From Schlegelella_A sp038231215 (GTDB lineage Bacteria; Pseudomonadota; Gammaproteobacteria; Burkholderiales; Burkholderiaceae_C), in NCBI GenBank assembly GCA_038231215.1, contig JBBRLS010000002.1, positions 62,001 through 126,000 on the forward strand: a stretch of 64,000 nt of DNA. Direction: 5' to 3'. Position 1 is the stretch's first letter. Every line of letters begins with the position of its first letter. Shown piece after piece: positions 9,611 to 18,668 of the stretch. A program made the translations under genes and the position numbers. The notes beneath the pieces are model-generated. The model was not told the origin of the DNA, did not search any database, and saw only the letters and a program-made list of their open reading frames with translations.

Positions 9611-11083
9611 GTGACCAAGCGCACCCGCATCTTCATCGGCATCCTGGTCGCCTACGCGCTGGGCGTTGCCTTTCTGATGTACCGCCAGCTCGGCGACATC
9701 GACCCGCGCTACCGCGAGTCGGCCGAGGAGTCGCTGGTCGAGACCGCCTACCTGATGGCGTCGCTGATCGAGCAGGCGTCGGTCGACGGCGTCCTGCGCG
9801 TCGATGCGCTCGACCCGGTCTTTCGCGGCCTCTACGCGCGCCGCTTCATGGCCGACATCTACGGCGTCGAGAAGACGCGCGTCGAGATGCGCATGACCGT
9901 CGTCGACCGCTGGGGCACGGTGATCTTCGACTCGCGATCGGCCCAGCGCGGCGCCGACCATTCGCAGTGGCACGACGTGTACCTCGCCTTGCGCGGCCAG
10001 TACGGCGCGCGCACGACCGCCGACATCGACGGCGACCCGCGCACCTCGGTGATGTACGTCGCGGTGCCGATCCGCGATCTCTCGCCGGCCGGCGGCGGCG
10101 CCATCGTCGGCGCGGTCAGTCTCGGCAAGCCGGTGCAGAGCTTCGGCCAGTTCGTCGAGGCGGCGCGCAGGAAGACACTGCTGCTCGGCGCGACCTCGGT
10201 GGTCGCTGTTCTGCTGCTCGTCATCATCCTCTCGGTGTGGCTGGTGCGGCCGTTCGGGGTGCTCGCCGACTACGTTCGTTACGTGCGTGCGCAACGCTCG
10301 TTCAGCCTGCCACGGCTCGGCCGTCGCGCCCTCGGCGCGATCGGCGCGGCCTACGACGAGATGCGCGACGCACTGGCCGGCCGCAACTACGTGGCCGACT
10401 ACGTGCAGACGCTGACGCACGAGGTGAAGGGGCCGCTCTCGGCGATCCGCGGCGCCGCCGAGTTGCTGCAGGAGCCGATGGCCGAGGCCGATCGCGTTCG
10501 CTTCATCGCCAACATCGCGCGCGAGACGCAGCGCATCCAGGAGCTGGTCGACCGCATGCTCGAGTTGACGGCGCTCGAGTCGCGCAAGAGCCTGGACCAC
10601 GCGGTGCCGGTGGCGATCGCCGCGCTGGTCGCCGAGGCCGCGGCGAGCGCCACGCCGTCGGCGCAAGCGCGTGGCATGAGCGTCGTCTTCGTCGACTTCG
10701 ACGCCGTGAGCACGCCCGCCGAGGCCGCGGTTGACGGCGACGCTTTCTTGCTGCTTCGCGCCGTCGCCAACCTGATCGACAACGCGCTCGATTTCTCCCC
10801 GCCCGGCGGCCGGGTGACGATCGAGGTCGCGGTGCGTGCGCGCGTGTGCGACATCGTCGTCCGCGATACCGGTCCGGGCATTCCGGAGTACGCCGAGGAC
10901 AAGGTGTTCGAGAAGTTCTATTCGCTGGCCCGGCCGGCCTCGAAGAAGAAAAGCACCGGCCTCGGCCTCTCGTTCGTCAAGGAGATTGCCGAGTTGCACC
11001 ACGGCCGCGTCACGCTGAAGAACGGCGCCCAGTGCGGCGCGGTGGCCACGCTCTCGTTGCCGCTCTCGCGAACCTCATCCTGA
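9611..11083 (+). CDS. creC: CreC-like sensor histidine kinase
   Basis: A 490-residue inner-membrane kinase. A transmembrane segment at residues 7-22 (IFIGILVAYALGVAFLMY), a periplasmic sensor of about 170 residues and a second segment (LLLGATSVVAVLLLVIILSVWLV) are followed by the kinase core. The core has the H-box LTHEVKGPLSAIRGAAELL, N-box NLIDNALDF, and G boxes DTGPGIP and GLGLSFVKEIAELHHG. CreC pairs with CreB and in enterobacteria responds to growth and envelope conditions. The start is GTG at 9611. The stop codon lies inside a copy of the TCATCCTGAGC repeat. No creD follows; instead an envelope gene block starts 1.1 kb downstream. Confidence 0.88.
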   Translation: MTKRTRIFIGILVAYALGVAFLMYRQLGDIDPRYRESAEESLVETAYLMASLIEQASVDGVLRVDALDPVFRGLYARRFMADIYGVEKTRVEMRMTVVDRWGTVIFDSRSAQRGADHSQWHDVYLALRGQYGARTTADIDGDPRTSVMYVAVPIRDLSPAGGGAIVGAVSLGKPVQSFGQFVEAARRKTLLLGATSVVAVLLLVIILSVWLVRPFGVLADYVRYVRAQRSFSLPRLGRRALGAIGAAYDEMRDALAGRNYVADYVQTLTHEVKGPLSAIRGAAELLQEPMAEADRVRFIANIARETQRIQELVDRMLELTALESRKSLDHAVPVAIAALVAEAAASATPSAQARGMSVVFVDFDAVSTPAEAAVDGDAFLLLRAVANLIDNALDFSPPGGRVTIEVAVRARVCDIVVRDTGPGIPEYAEDKVFEKFYSLARPASKKKSTGLGLSFVKEIAELHHGRVTLKNGAQCGAVATLSLPLSRTSS

Positions 11084-11128
11084 GCCAGGCGAACTCGCGA
11101 ATGTCATCCTGAGCGCAGCGAAGGATCC
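11075..11128. repeat. Dispersed GTCATCCTGAGCG repeat, two partial copies
   Basis: TCATCCTGAGC occurs at 11075-11085 and again at 11104-11114. The second copy extends to GTCATCCTGAGCGCAGCG and then AAGGATCC (11103-11128). The first copy provides the TGA stop of creC. The same element appears as a hairpin at 31994-32113. This sequence family is a widespread intergenic repeat in bacteria; no mobility gene is present. Confidence 0.7.
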
Positions 11129-11155
11129 CATCGGCGGTCGGGTGTCCGCCTCGGC

Positions 11156-12019
11156 TCAGCGCGCGGTTTCGCGCGCCGCGTAAGCCAGCACCGCATCGAC
11201 CAGCGACGCGAGGTCGCGCTGCACGCGGTCGAAGCCGGTGCTCTTCTGCCGTGTTGCCTCATCCATGTAGAGCCGCTTGTTGACCTCGAGCTGCAGGCTC
11301 ATGCGCCGCGCCGCCGGGTTCGAGTAGGCGCGCACCAGCTCGACGCCCTTGTACGGATCGTTGACCTTGACGTCGTAGCCGCAGGCCGCGAGATGGGCGC
11401 GCACGAGTTCGGTGAAGGCCGCGTCGCAGGTCGTGCCTTCGCGGTCGCCGAGCACGATGTCGGCGCGCACCTTGCCGGCGCCGCCTTCGCCCTGCGCGCC
11501 GCCGACCGCGTTCATCGAATGGCAGTCGATGTGCCAACTCGCGCCAAAGCGCGCGTGTGTCGCCTCGATGCGCTTGGCCAGCGCGTGGTGATACGGCCGG
11601 TGATAGCGATCGATGCGATGCTGGATCTCGTCGACGCCGAGCAGGCGGTCGTAGATGGCGCGCCCGTCGTCGAGGGTGCGCCAGATCAGCGCCTTGCCGA
11701 GCCGGCCCTTGCCGCTCGGCACGTATTCGTGCGGCCACGCGCCGCCTTCGACAAGCTCGAGGTCGATGTCGCCAGGGTGCCGGTTGTAGTCGATGTAGGT
11801 GCGCGGCGCGCTCGCCGCGATCAGGCTCACGCCGCGCTCGGTGGCCGGCAGCCAGAGCTGGTCGACGAAGCAGTCCTCACCGTCGCGAAGGTCGAATTCG
11901 CTGACTGCCGCGCCGAAGTCGGCGGGGAAGTCGAAGCCCGAATGCGGCGAGTCGAGAAGCAGCGGCACGCGTGCTTCGGCCGGTCCGTGCAGAGTGAATG
12001 AAGGGTGTTGTGCGGTCAT
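11156..12019 (-). CDS. N-formylglutamate amidohydrolase family protein
   Basis: A protein of about 287 residues of the FGase family, zinc-type amidohydrolases that release formate from N-formylglutamate in histidine breakdown. The signature LLLDSPHSGFDFP, the RTYIDYNR segment and the WHIDCHSMN metal-site segment are all present, and a late ELVRAYSNP stretch fits the family. No other hut gene is near, so the substrate may be a different formyl or acyl amino acid. ATG 12019 is preferred because family similarity begins there, although the frame is open to 12049. It is divergent from the VIT/vWA gene and shares the intergenic region holding the CreB box. Confidence 0.85.
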   Translation of the reverse strand: MTAQHPSFTLHGPAEARVPLLLDSPHSGFDFPADFGAAVSEFDLRDGEDCFVDQLWLPATERGVSLIAASAPRTYIDYNRHPGDIDLELVEGGAWPHEYVPSGKGRLGKALIWRTLDDGRAIYDRLLGVDEIQHRIDRYHRPYHHALAKRIEATHARFGASWHIDCHSMNAVGGAQGEGGAGKVRADIVLGDREGTTCDAAFTELVRAHLAACGYDVKVNDPYKGVELVRAYSNPAARRMSLQLEVNKRLYMDEATRQKSTGFDRVQRDLASLVDAVLAYAARETAR

Positions 12020-12052
12020 GGTGATGCGCAGCATAGCCGCCTTCGTCACCGC

Positions 12053-12068
12053 TTCACGGCGACTTCAC
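12053..12068 (+). promoter_or_regulatory. CreB box (cre tag), TTCAC-N6-TTCAC
   Basis: TTCAC at 12053-12057, six bases, then TTCAC at 12064-12068. This equals the known CreB/BlrA recognition direct repeat. It lies in the divergent region, 118 bp before the ATG of the VIT/vWA gene and 34 bp before the amidohydrolase start. The genes for CreB and CreC are 1-4 kb away. Match seen directly; binding is inferred. Confidence 0.75.
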
Positions 12069-12186
12069 ACCACGACGAAAAGGGACTCCATCGCTTCCCG
12101 CGCGCTTCGAATTGCCTTCGCCGCGCCTGTCGATGCTTCGCTTCGTTCCCGCCACGTCGGCGGGCCCGAGAAGCAAGGAGAGTGCG

Positions 12187-14229
12187 ATGCGAATCTTCGA
12201 ACCCCCGCTGGCCCCGCAAAGCGGCATCGGCCGCGTCCTCGTCGGCGTGCTGGTCGCCGTCTTCGCGACCATCGCCTTGCTCGCCTGGTCGCCGGCGATC
12301 GCCTTCGACTCCGAGGCACGGAAGGCAGAAAGTCCGTACTTCCAGGTCGCGAGCAGCGACGCCTCGACCGATCGCCTGCCGCTCAAGTCGACGCAGGTCG
12401 ACGTGCGCATCGCCGGCGTCATTGCCGACGTGACGGTGACGCAGCACTATCGCAACGAGGGGCAGCGGCCGATCGAGGCGCGCTACGTGTTCCCGGGCTC
12501 GACAGCGGCGGCGATCTACGCCATGAACGTCCGCCTCGGCGACCGGTTGCTGGTCGCGAAGATCCGCGAGAAGGCGCAAGCGCGCATCGAGTACGAGACG
12601 GCGAAGCAGGAAGGCAAGACGACGGCCTTGCTCGAGCAGCACCGGCCCAACGTCTTCGAAATGAACGTCGCCAACATCCTGCCCGGCGACGACGTGTCGG
12701 TGGAGCTGCGCTACACCGAGCTGCTGACGCCGCACGACGCACGCTACGGCTTCGTCTTCCCGACGGTCGTCGGCCCGCGCTACAACTCGCCGCAAGGCGC
12801 CGTGACGGGCGAGAAATGGATTTCGGCGCCCTTTCTCGCCGCTGGCGTGGCGAGCGAGACGGCGTTCACGATGAAGGTGACGCTCGACTCGCCGGTCGCC
12901 GTCAAGGAGGCGATCTCGACCTCGCACGAGATCGAGGTCGAAGGCGCGGGCACCAACCACGCAACCGTGACGCTGAAGCCCGGCAGCGCCGCCCACAACA
13001 ACCGAGACTTCGTCCTCGACTACCGCCTCGCCGGCGACCGCATCGAGTCGGGCCTGATGCTGTTTCGCGGCGAGAGCGAGAGCTTCTTCCTCGCCATGGT
13101 CGAGCCACCGAAAGCGGTGCCGGCGACGCAGATCAGCCCGCGCGACTACATCTTCGTCATCGACATCTCGGGCTCCATGCACGGCTATCCGCTCGACACC
13201 GCGAAGGCCTTGCTCGACAAGCTGATCGGCTCGCTGCGTCCGAGCGACACCTTCAACGTCATGCTGTTCTCCGGCTCGAACCGGATGCTCGCGCCGGACT
13301 CGGTGCCGGCGACGCGCGCCAACATCGATCGCGCGTTGCAGACCATCCGCCAGATGGGCGGCAGCGGCAGCACGGAGATCGTGCCGGCATTGCGCCGCGT
13401 CGCCGAGCTGCCGAAGGCGCCCGACGTGTCGCGCAGCGTCATCGTTGTCACCGACGGCTACGTGACGGTCGAAAACGAGGTCTTTCGCCTGGTGCGCAAG
13501 AACCTGGGCCAGAGCAACGTCTTCGCCTTCGGCATCGGCACCAGCGTCAATCGCCACCTGATCGAAGGCATCGCCCGCGCTGGCCAGGGCGAGGCTTTCG
13601 TCGTCACGCGGCCCGAGGACGCGGCCGCGCAGGCGGAACGCCTGCGCCAGATGATCGAAAGCCCGGTGCTGACCCAGGTCAAGGCGCGCTTCGAAGGCCT
13701 CGATGCCTACGATACGCTGCCTGCGCAGTTGCCCGACGTGCTCGGCGGCCGGCCGGTCGTCGTCTTCGGCAAGTTTCGCGGCACACCGAAGCCGGGCGCG
13801 AAGCTCGTCGTCGAAGGCCGGTCCGCCGAGGGTGCTTATCGCGCCGAGGCGAGCGCCGAAGGCCGCGACGACAACGGCACGTCGGCGCTGCGCTACCTGT
13901 GGGCGCGCGAGCGCGTCGCCATGCTCACCGACCAGGAAGCGCTCGAAGGCGGCGCGGCGCAGAAGGACGCCATCACCGCGCTCGGTTTGCAATACAGCCT
14001 GCTCACGCAATACACGAGCTTCATCGCCGTCGATCACCTCGTGCGCAACACGAACCCGGTGTTGACGCCGACAGTGCTGCAGCCTTCGCCGATGCCGGCC
14101 GGCGTGAGCAACCTGGCGATCGGTGCCGAAGTGCCGAGCACGCCCGAGCCCGAAGCCTGGCTGGCGCTGGCGATCACGTTGGCGATCGTCGGTGTCGGCG
14201 TGGCTCGGCTGTCTCGCCGCGTCGGCTGA
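12187..14229 (+). CDS. VIT and von Willebrand A domain protein with PEP-CTERM tail
   Basis: A 680-residue exported protein. An N-terminal signal or anchor (VLVGVLVAVFATIALLAW) is followed by a VIT domain at about 67-181 (IAGVIADVTVTQHYRNEG to VSVELRYTELLTP). A vWA domain follows at about 322-500, with an intact MIDAS: DISGS at 326-330, GSGSTE and VVTDGY. The last 28 residues are a PEP-CTERM signal: PEP at 653-655, a hydrophobic helix (LALAITLAIVGVGVA) and basic RLSRR. It should therefore be processed by the exosortase encoded next. AAGGAG precedes ATG 12187. Marine-type VIT/vWA sortase targets have the same plan with an LPXTG tail. The CreB box upstream suggests CreBC control. Confidence 0.9.
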   Translation: MRIFEPPLAPQSGIGRVLVGVLVAVFATIALLAWSPAIAFDSEARKAESPYFQVASSDASTDRLPLKSTQVDVRIAGVIADVTVTQHYRNEGQRPIEARYVFPGSTAAAIYAMNVRLGDRLLVAKIREKAQARIEYETAKQEGKTTALLEQHRPNVFEMNVANILPGDDVSVELRYTELLTPHDARYGFVFPTVVGPRYNSPQGAVTGEKWISAPFLAAGVASETAFTMKVTLDSPVAVKEAISTSHEIEVEGAGTNHATVTLKPGSAAHNNRDFVLDYRLAGDRIESGLMLFRGESESFFLAMVEPPKAVPATQISPRDYIFVIDISGSMHGYPLDTAKALLDKLIGSLRPSDTFNVMLFSGSNRMLAPDSVPATRANIDRALQTIRQMGGSGSTEIVPALRRVAELPKAPDVSRSVIVVTDGYVTVENEVFRLVRKNLGQSNVFAFGIGTSVNRHLIEGIARAGQGEAFVVTRPEDAAAQAERLRQMIESPVLTQVKARFEGLDAYDTLPAQLPDVLGGRPVVVFGKFRGTPKPGAKLVVEGRSAEGAYRAEASAEGRDDNGTSALRYLWARERVAMLTDQEALEGGAAQKDAITALGLQYSLLTQYTSFIAVDHLVRNTNPVLTPTVLQPSPMPAGVSNLAIGAEVPSTPEPEAWLALAITLAIVGVGVARLSRRVG

Positions 14230-14241
14230 GTGGCGCACGCC

Positions 14242-15735
14242 ATGGACTCCCGCTTTGCTGTCGTCGGCCGCGCTTCGGTGCGCATCTCTCATGCCGCGCT
14301 GATGTCGCCGCATCGTCGGCCCGAGGTCTTCGCGTCGGGCGTGCGCAGGGCGACCGCCGAGGAGGATGCGCTGCGCCGGTCGCTCTGGCCGCTGCTCTGC
14401 CTCACGGCGTTCGCGACCGCGCTCTGGCCGCACTGGCGCTGGGCGGCGGCGCGCCTGGCCGACGGCTCGGACGATCCGCTCGGTCTTGCTGCGCTTGCGG
14501 TGCTGCTGCTCTGCATCGCCCGCATGGCGCCGCGGCTGCGCCGCGATCCGGCGCCGGTCTGGCTGGCCGTCGCCGTGTTGCTGACCTCGGCGGCGACCGT
14601 GCTCGGCCTCTTCGCACCGGCCTTGCCGGCAGCGCTCGTCGCCGCACTCGCCTTCGCCGCGGCGCTCGCCGCCTTCGCGCCGCCAGGCACGCCGGTACTG
14701 CCGCTCGCCGGACTTGCCGCGCTCGCCTTGCCGGTGGTCTCGTCGCTGCAGTTCTACGGCGGCTTTCCGCTCCGCGTCGTCACCGCCGAGGCGAGCACCT
14801 GGCTGCTCGATGCGGCCGGCTTCGTCGCCTCGCGCGAAGGCAGCGCGATGCTCGTCGACGGCCGGCTCGTCGTCGTCGACGCGCCGTGTTCGGGCGTGCA
14901 GATGGTCTGGATGGCGTGGTTCTGCGCCTGCACCGTCGCTCTCTGGCGCGGCCTGCCCGACCGCGCCTTCGCGAAGCGGCTCGCCTTCGTCGGCGGGGTC
15001 GTGCTCGCCGGCAACATCGTGCGCAACAGCCTGCTGGTCGGGCTCGAGGCGCGTGGTGCGGCGGCGTCGCCGTGGCAGCACGAAGCGATCGGGCTCGTCG
15101 TGCTGGCCCTTGTTTGCGCGACCGTGACGTGGCTCGTCGGTTGCGGCCCGCTGCCGACAGTGCAACGGCAAACGATCGCCTTCGACGCGCGCAGTGTCGC
15201 CTTGCGTGGCCACTTGCGTGGGGGGCTAGCTGTGCTGCTCGCTGTCTGCGCGCTCACGCCGTTCGTCTGGTCGCGCAACGCCTTTGCCTCGATCGCTCCG
15301 GAGCCCGCGGCGACCGAATGGCCGCGCGAATGGAAAGGCCGGGCCTTGCGTCCGCTCGCCCTCGACGCCGTCGAAGCACGCTTCGCCTCGCATTTCCCGG
15401 GCCGCATCGAGCGACTGACCGACGACGAGAGCGTGCTCGTCTGGCGCGAGGTGCGCACGCCGACGCGCATGCTGCATCCGGCCGCCGACTGCTACCGCGG
15501 TCTCGGCTACCGCATCGCCGACGCGCGCCTCGAACGTGACGCCGAAGCGCGGCTCTGGCGCTGCTTCGTCGCCGTGCGCGACGGCCGGCGCGTGCGCGTC
15601 TGCGAACGCATCGAGGACGCGCACGGCGGCTCGTTCACCGACGCCTCGTCGTGGTTCTGGGCCGCGCAGCTCGGCCGTTCGACCGGACCCTGGCACGCGA
15701 TCACGGTCGCGACGCCGCTCGGGAGTGCGACGTGA
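14242..15735 (+). CDS. Exosortase with EpsI-like C-terminal domain
   Basis: A membrane protein of about 497 residues. Residues about 50-310 hold eight or so hydrophobic segments with the exosortase triad: Cys216 in DAPCSGVQMVW, Arg261 in GNIVRNSLL and His280 in WQHEAIG. The segment after residue 330 leaves the membrane core and contains LHPAADCYRGLGY, similar to the EpsI/DUF3485 proteins often made as a separate gene, so this looks like a fusion. Its predicted substrate is the PEP-CTERM VIT/vWA protein encoded directly upstream. A GTG at 14230 is another possible start. The end overlaps the glycosyltransferase start (GTGA). It may match a named exosortase subfamily; I cannot assign which. Confidence 0.88.
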   Translation: MDSRFAVVGRASVRISHAALMSPHRRPEVFASGVRRATAEEDALRRSLWPLLCLTAFATALWPHWRWAAARLADGSDDPLGLAALAVLLLCIARMAPRLRRDPAPVWLAVAVLLTSAATVLGLFAPALPAALVAALAFAAALAAFAPPGTPVLPLAGLAALALPVVSSLQFYGGFPLRVVTAEASTWLLDAAGFVASREGSAMLVDGRLVVVDAPCSGVQMVWMAWFCACTVALWRGLPDRAFAKRLAFVGGVVLAGNIVRNSLLVGLEARGAAASPWQHEAIGLVVLALVCATVTWLVGCGPLPTVQRQTIAFDARSVALRGHLRGGLAVLLAVCALTPFVWSRNAFASIAPEPAATEWPREWKGRALRPLALDAVEARFASHFPGRIERLTDDESVLVWREVRTPTRMLHPAADCYRGLGYRIADARLERDAEARLWRCFVAVRDGRRVRVCERIEDAHGGSFTDASSWFWAAQLGRSTGPWHAITVATPLGSAT

Positions 15736-17060
15736 AGCGCTTGGCGCGCCGCATCGCGCTCGTCTTTCTGGCGCTGCTCGCCCTCGTACTGGCCGCCAGC
15801 GCCGTGTTGCTCGCGACGGCGCTGTATGCGCTGCGCGCCGGGCCCGGCGAATGGTCGGTGCGGGCCGCACTCGGTCCGGTCGGCCTGGACCTCAGCGTGC
15901 CGGCACTGCTGCGCGTCGCCACGCATCCGCTCGGCATCCGCCTGCTCGCCGGGCGAAGCGTCGCGACGCGCATCGGCACGCTGCACGCGCGAACCGGGCC
16001 CACGCCGTCATCGCTCGTCGTTCGCTGCGCGCCTTGCCTCGTCGACTCGCGGCTCTTCGCCGCGAACCCGATCCGCGTCGCCGAGATCGAGGCCAGCGTC
16101 GAGCACGGCCAGCCGAACCAGTTGCACGGCGAGTTGCGCGCAGGGCGCGTGCGGGCGGCCTGGCTGGCGCGCCTGGCCGCGCAGAGCGTCGACCTCGAGC
16201 TGAAGCTCGCCGATGCGCCCGTCGCCGACATCGTCGCCCACTTCGGCAACGCGGTTCCCGAGGCCGCCCGCGCGCACATCGAAGGCCGTGCCGGCGCGGC
16301 GATCCGCCTGTCGTTGCCGTCGCGCCGCTACGCGATCGAGCCGCACCTCGAGGGGTTGACGGTCGAAGGCCTCGGCAGTGAAGCGCTCGTCGCCGCCAGT
16401 CCGACGCCGACTTGTGCACGTACGCCGCGCGCCGCACGCTCGGCCGCGCCTTATGGCCGCTGGCTGCCGCTCGCCGTGGTCGCGGCCGAAGACCAGCGCT
16501 TCTTCGAGCACGCCGGCTACGACGTCGCCGAGATGGCGGCGGCCTGGTCGAGCGAGGTGCCCGGCGGGCGCAGACCGGAGCATCGTCGCGGCGCGAGCAC
16601 GATCTCGCAGCAACTCGCCAAGCTGCTCTACACCGGCGACGAGCAAAGCGCCGCGCGCAAGGTGCGCGAACTGCTCTACGCGGTCGAGCTCGACCGCACG
16701 CTCGGCAAGGCGCGCGTGCTGCAGCTCTACCTCGCGGTCGCGCCGTGGGGCGACGGCCAGTGCGGCGGCGAGGCGGCGGCGTTGCACTACTTCGGCAAGC
16801 ACGCGGCGGCGCTCGATGCCGCCGAGGCGGTCTGGCTGGTGAGCCTGCTGCGCCATCCCGACGCCGAGCTCGAGCGTGCAGCGGCCGGCGGCGCCGACGT
16901 CGCCCGGCTGCAGGCGATCGCCGAGTCGCTGCGGCCTGTGCCGCGGACGCGCCGCGAGGACCTGCGCCTCGAGCTCGAGACCTGGAGCCCGCCGCCGGTC
17001 GTCTTTGTCCGGCCGGTGCGCGCGGCGCCCTTGCTGACGGCGCACGCAGGCGCGCGCTGA
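15732..17060 (+). CDS. GT51 peptidoglycan glycosyltransferase (monofunctional type)
   Basis: A 442-residue protein anchored by one N-terminal segment (LVFLALLALVLAASAVLLATA). Residues about 30-235 are an extra extracytoplasmic domain. The GT51 domain follows with all motifs: AAEDQRFFEHAGYD (catalytic Glu at 253), RGASTISQQLAKLLY, and RKVRELLYAVELDRTLGK with the second Glu. It polymerises lipid II into glycan strands. There is no transpeptidase domain, yet it is almost twice as long as MtgA because of the N-terminal extension. The GTG start overlaps the exosortase stop, so the two are translationally coupled. This links surface-protein sorting with wall synthesis. Confidence 0.87.
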   Translation: MKRLARRIALVFLALLALVLAASAVLLATALYALRAGPGEWSVRAALGPVGLDLSVPALLRVATHPLGIRLLAGRSVATRIGTLHARTGPTPSSLVVRCAPCLVDSRLFAANPIRVAEIEASVEHGQPNQLHGELRAGRVRAAWLARLAAQSVDLELKLADAPVADIVAHFGNAVPEAARAHIEGRAGAAIRLSLPSRRYAIEPHLEGLTVEGLGSEALVAASPTPTCARTPRAARSAAPYGRWLPLAVVAAEDQRFFEHAGYDVAEMAAAWSSEVPGGRRPEHRRGASTISQQLAKLLYTGDEQSAARKVRELLYAVELDRTLGKARVLQLYLAVAPWGDGQCGGEAAALHYFGKHAAALDAAEAVWLVSLLRHPDAELERAAAGGADVARLQAIAESLRPVPRTRREDLRLELETWSPPPVVFVRPVRAAPLLTAHAGAR

Positions 17061-17115
17061 CGGCGCCAGCGGCGGCGCACGGTACGATCCCCGGGCTGAC
17101 CCGAAAGGATCCCCG

Positions 17116-17754
17116 ATGCTCGCCACGCTCCGCTTTTCCGCCCTCCGCCGCGCCGCCGCCGCGGCCCTCGCCGCCTTCGCTGTGCTCGGCCTCGGCGGCT
17201 GCGGCTACAACGACTTCCAGCGTCTCGACGAAGGCGTCAAGGCGGCCTGGTCGGAAGTGCTGAACCAGTACCAGCGCCGTTCCGACCTGATCCCCAACAT
17301 CGTCGCCACGGTCAAGGGCGAGGCCAACTTCGAGCAGGAAACGCTGACCCGCGTGATCGAGGCCCGCTCGAAGGCCACCTCGATCCAGGCGACGCCCGAG
17401 CTCATCAACGACCCGGAGGCCTTCGCCAAATTCCAGAAGGCGCAGGGCGAACTGAGCAGCGCGCTGTCGCGCCTGCTTGTGGTGAGCGAGCAGTACCCGA
17501 ACCTGCGCGCCAACCAGGCCTTCCAGGACCTGCGCGTCACGCTCGAAGGCACCGAGAACCGCATCACCGTGGCGCGAAACCGCTACGTGCAGACGGTGGC
17601 CGAATACAACATCAAGGCGCGCAGCTTTCCGACCAACCTGACGGCGATGATGTTCGGCTACAAGACCAAGCCGAACTTCACGGTCCAGAACGAAGCGCAG
17701 ATCTCGGTGCCGCCGACGGTCGACTTCAACAAGCCGGCATCGGCGCCACGCTGA
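17116..17754 (+). CDS. lemA: LemA family lipoprotein
   Basis: A 212-residue protein with a lipoprotein signal (LAAFAVLGLGGCGYN, lipobox Cys at about residue 34). It is followed by the long helical LemA fold: VKAAWSEVLNQYQRRSDLIPN is the family signature, and FPTNLTAMMFGYKTKPNF is the conserved C-terminal part. The molecular role of LemA is unclear; it is commonly encoded with TPM-domain proteins, as here. It starts 55 bp after the glycosyltransferase gene and 29 bp before the first TPM gene, so one transcript is likely. Confidence 0.92.
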   Translation: MLATLRFSALRRAAAAALAAFAVLGLGGCGYNDFQRLDEGVKAAWSEVLNQYQRRSDLIPNIVATVKGEANFEQETLTRVIEARSKATSIQATPELINDPEAFAKFQKAQGELSSALSRLLVVSEQYPNLRANQAFQDLRVTLEGTENRITVARNRYVQTVAEYNIKARSFPTNLTAMMFGYKTKPNFTVQNEAQISVPPTVDFNKPASAPR

Positions 17755-17783
17755 TCGCCGCCCCCTCGCGACCTCGCTTCGCG

Positions 17784-18668
17784 ATGCGCTCTTTCGCCGC
17801 CGCCGCGATGTTTGCCCTGGCGGCGGTTGCCGCTTTCGCGCAGAGCGTGTTGCCGGTGCCACCGCTCAACGGCCGCATCGTCGACCAGACCGCGACACTG
17901 ACGCCGCAACAGTCCGAGGCCTTGTCGAACAAGCTCGCGGCGATCGAGACGGCGCATGGCGCGCAGCTCGTCATCCTGATCGTGCCGACGACCGCGCCCG
18001 AAGACATCGCCTCTTTCGCGCAGCGCGTCGGCGAGCAATGGAAGGTCGGCCGCCGCGACGTCGGCGATGGCCTCGTCATCGTCGTCGCCAAGAACGATCG
18101 CGCCGTGCAGATCCAGGTCGCCAAGGCCTTGCAGGGCGCGGTGCCCGACATCGCCGCGGGCCGCATCATCGGCCAGCAGATCGTGCCGGCGTTCAAGGCG
18201 GGCGACTACGCCGGTGGCCTGAACAGCGCGGTCGATCGCCTCGGCGAGCGCATCGCCAGCGAAGGCCTGCCCGATCCCGCGCGGCAAGGCGCGCAGGGTC
18301 GCTCGCGCTCGTCGTCGGGCGGCTTCGATTTCCAGTCGATCGCGATCTTTCTCTTCGTCGGCGTGCCGATCCTCGGCGGCATCCTCAGCCGCATCATGGG
18401 ACGCAAGCTCGGTGCGCTCGCCACCGGCGTCGGCGTCGGCGCGATCGGCTGGTGGCTAACGGCCAGCGCGCTCGTCGCAGGCGGCGCCGGCATCGTTGCG
18501 CTGTTCCTCGTCGGCGTCATGGGCGTGGGCAGCGGACGCGGCGGCATCGGCGGCATGCCGATCATCTGGGGCGGCGGCGGTGGCGGATTCGGCGGCGGCG
18601 GCTCCGGCGGCTTCAGCTCGGGCGGTGGCGGCAACTTCGATGGCGGCGGCGCCTCGGGGCGGTGGTGA
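17784..18668 (+). CDS. TPM-domain membrane protein (YgcG family)
   Basis: A 294-residue protein with a signal peptide ending near AFAQ. A TPM domain at about 25-150 (LNGRIVDQTATLTPQQ through DVGDGLVIVVAKNDRAVQIQV) is followed by two membrane segments (IAIFLFVGVPILGGIL; GWWLTASALVAGGAGIVALFLVGV). It ends in a glycine-rich tail (residues about 255-294) with the usual final Trp. TPM domains of this type are found in envelope maintenance loci next to LemA, and some have phosphatase activity. The stop overlaps the next TPM gene (TGATG). Confidence 0.9.
   Translation: MRSFAAAAMFALAAVAAFAQSVLPVPPLNGRIVDQTATLTPQQSEALSNKLAAIETAHGAQLVILIVPTTAPEDIASFAQRVGEQWKVGRRDVGDGLVIVVAKNDRAVQIQVAKALQGAVPDIAAGRIIGQQIVPAFKAGDYAGGLNSAVDRLGERIASEGLPDPARQGAQGRSRSSSGGFDFQSIAIFLFVGVPILGGILSRIMGRKLGALATGVGVGAIGWWLTASALVAGGAGIVALFLVGVMGVGSGRGGIGGMPIIWGGGGGGFGGGGSGGFSSGGGGNFDGGGASGRW

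Noticed and set aside
12019..12049. Longer N terminus for the N-formylglutamate amidohydrolase.
   Set aside because: Family similarity begins at MTAQHPSF, so ATG 12019 is preferred.
11799..15539. Very long open frames on both strands across the VIT/vWA-exosortase region (one over 1,200 codons).
   Set aside because: They are frame shadows caused by high GC: Arg/Ala/His-rich, no domains. The real frames carry clear VIT, vWA and exosortase motifs.
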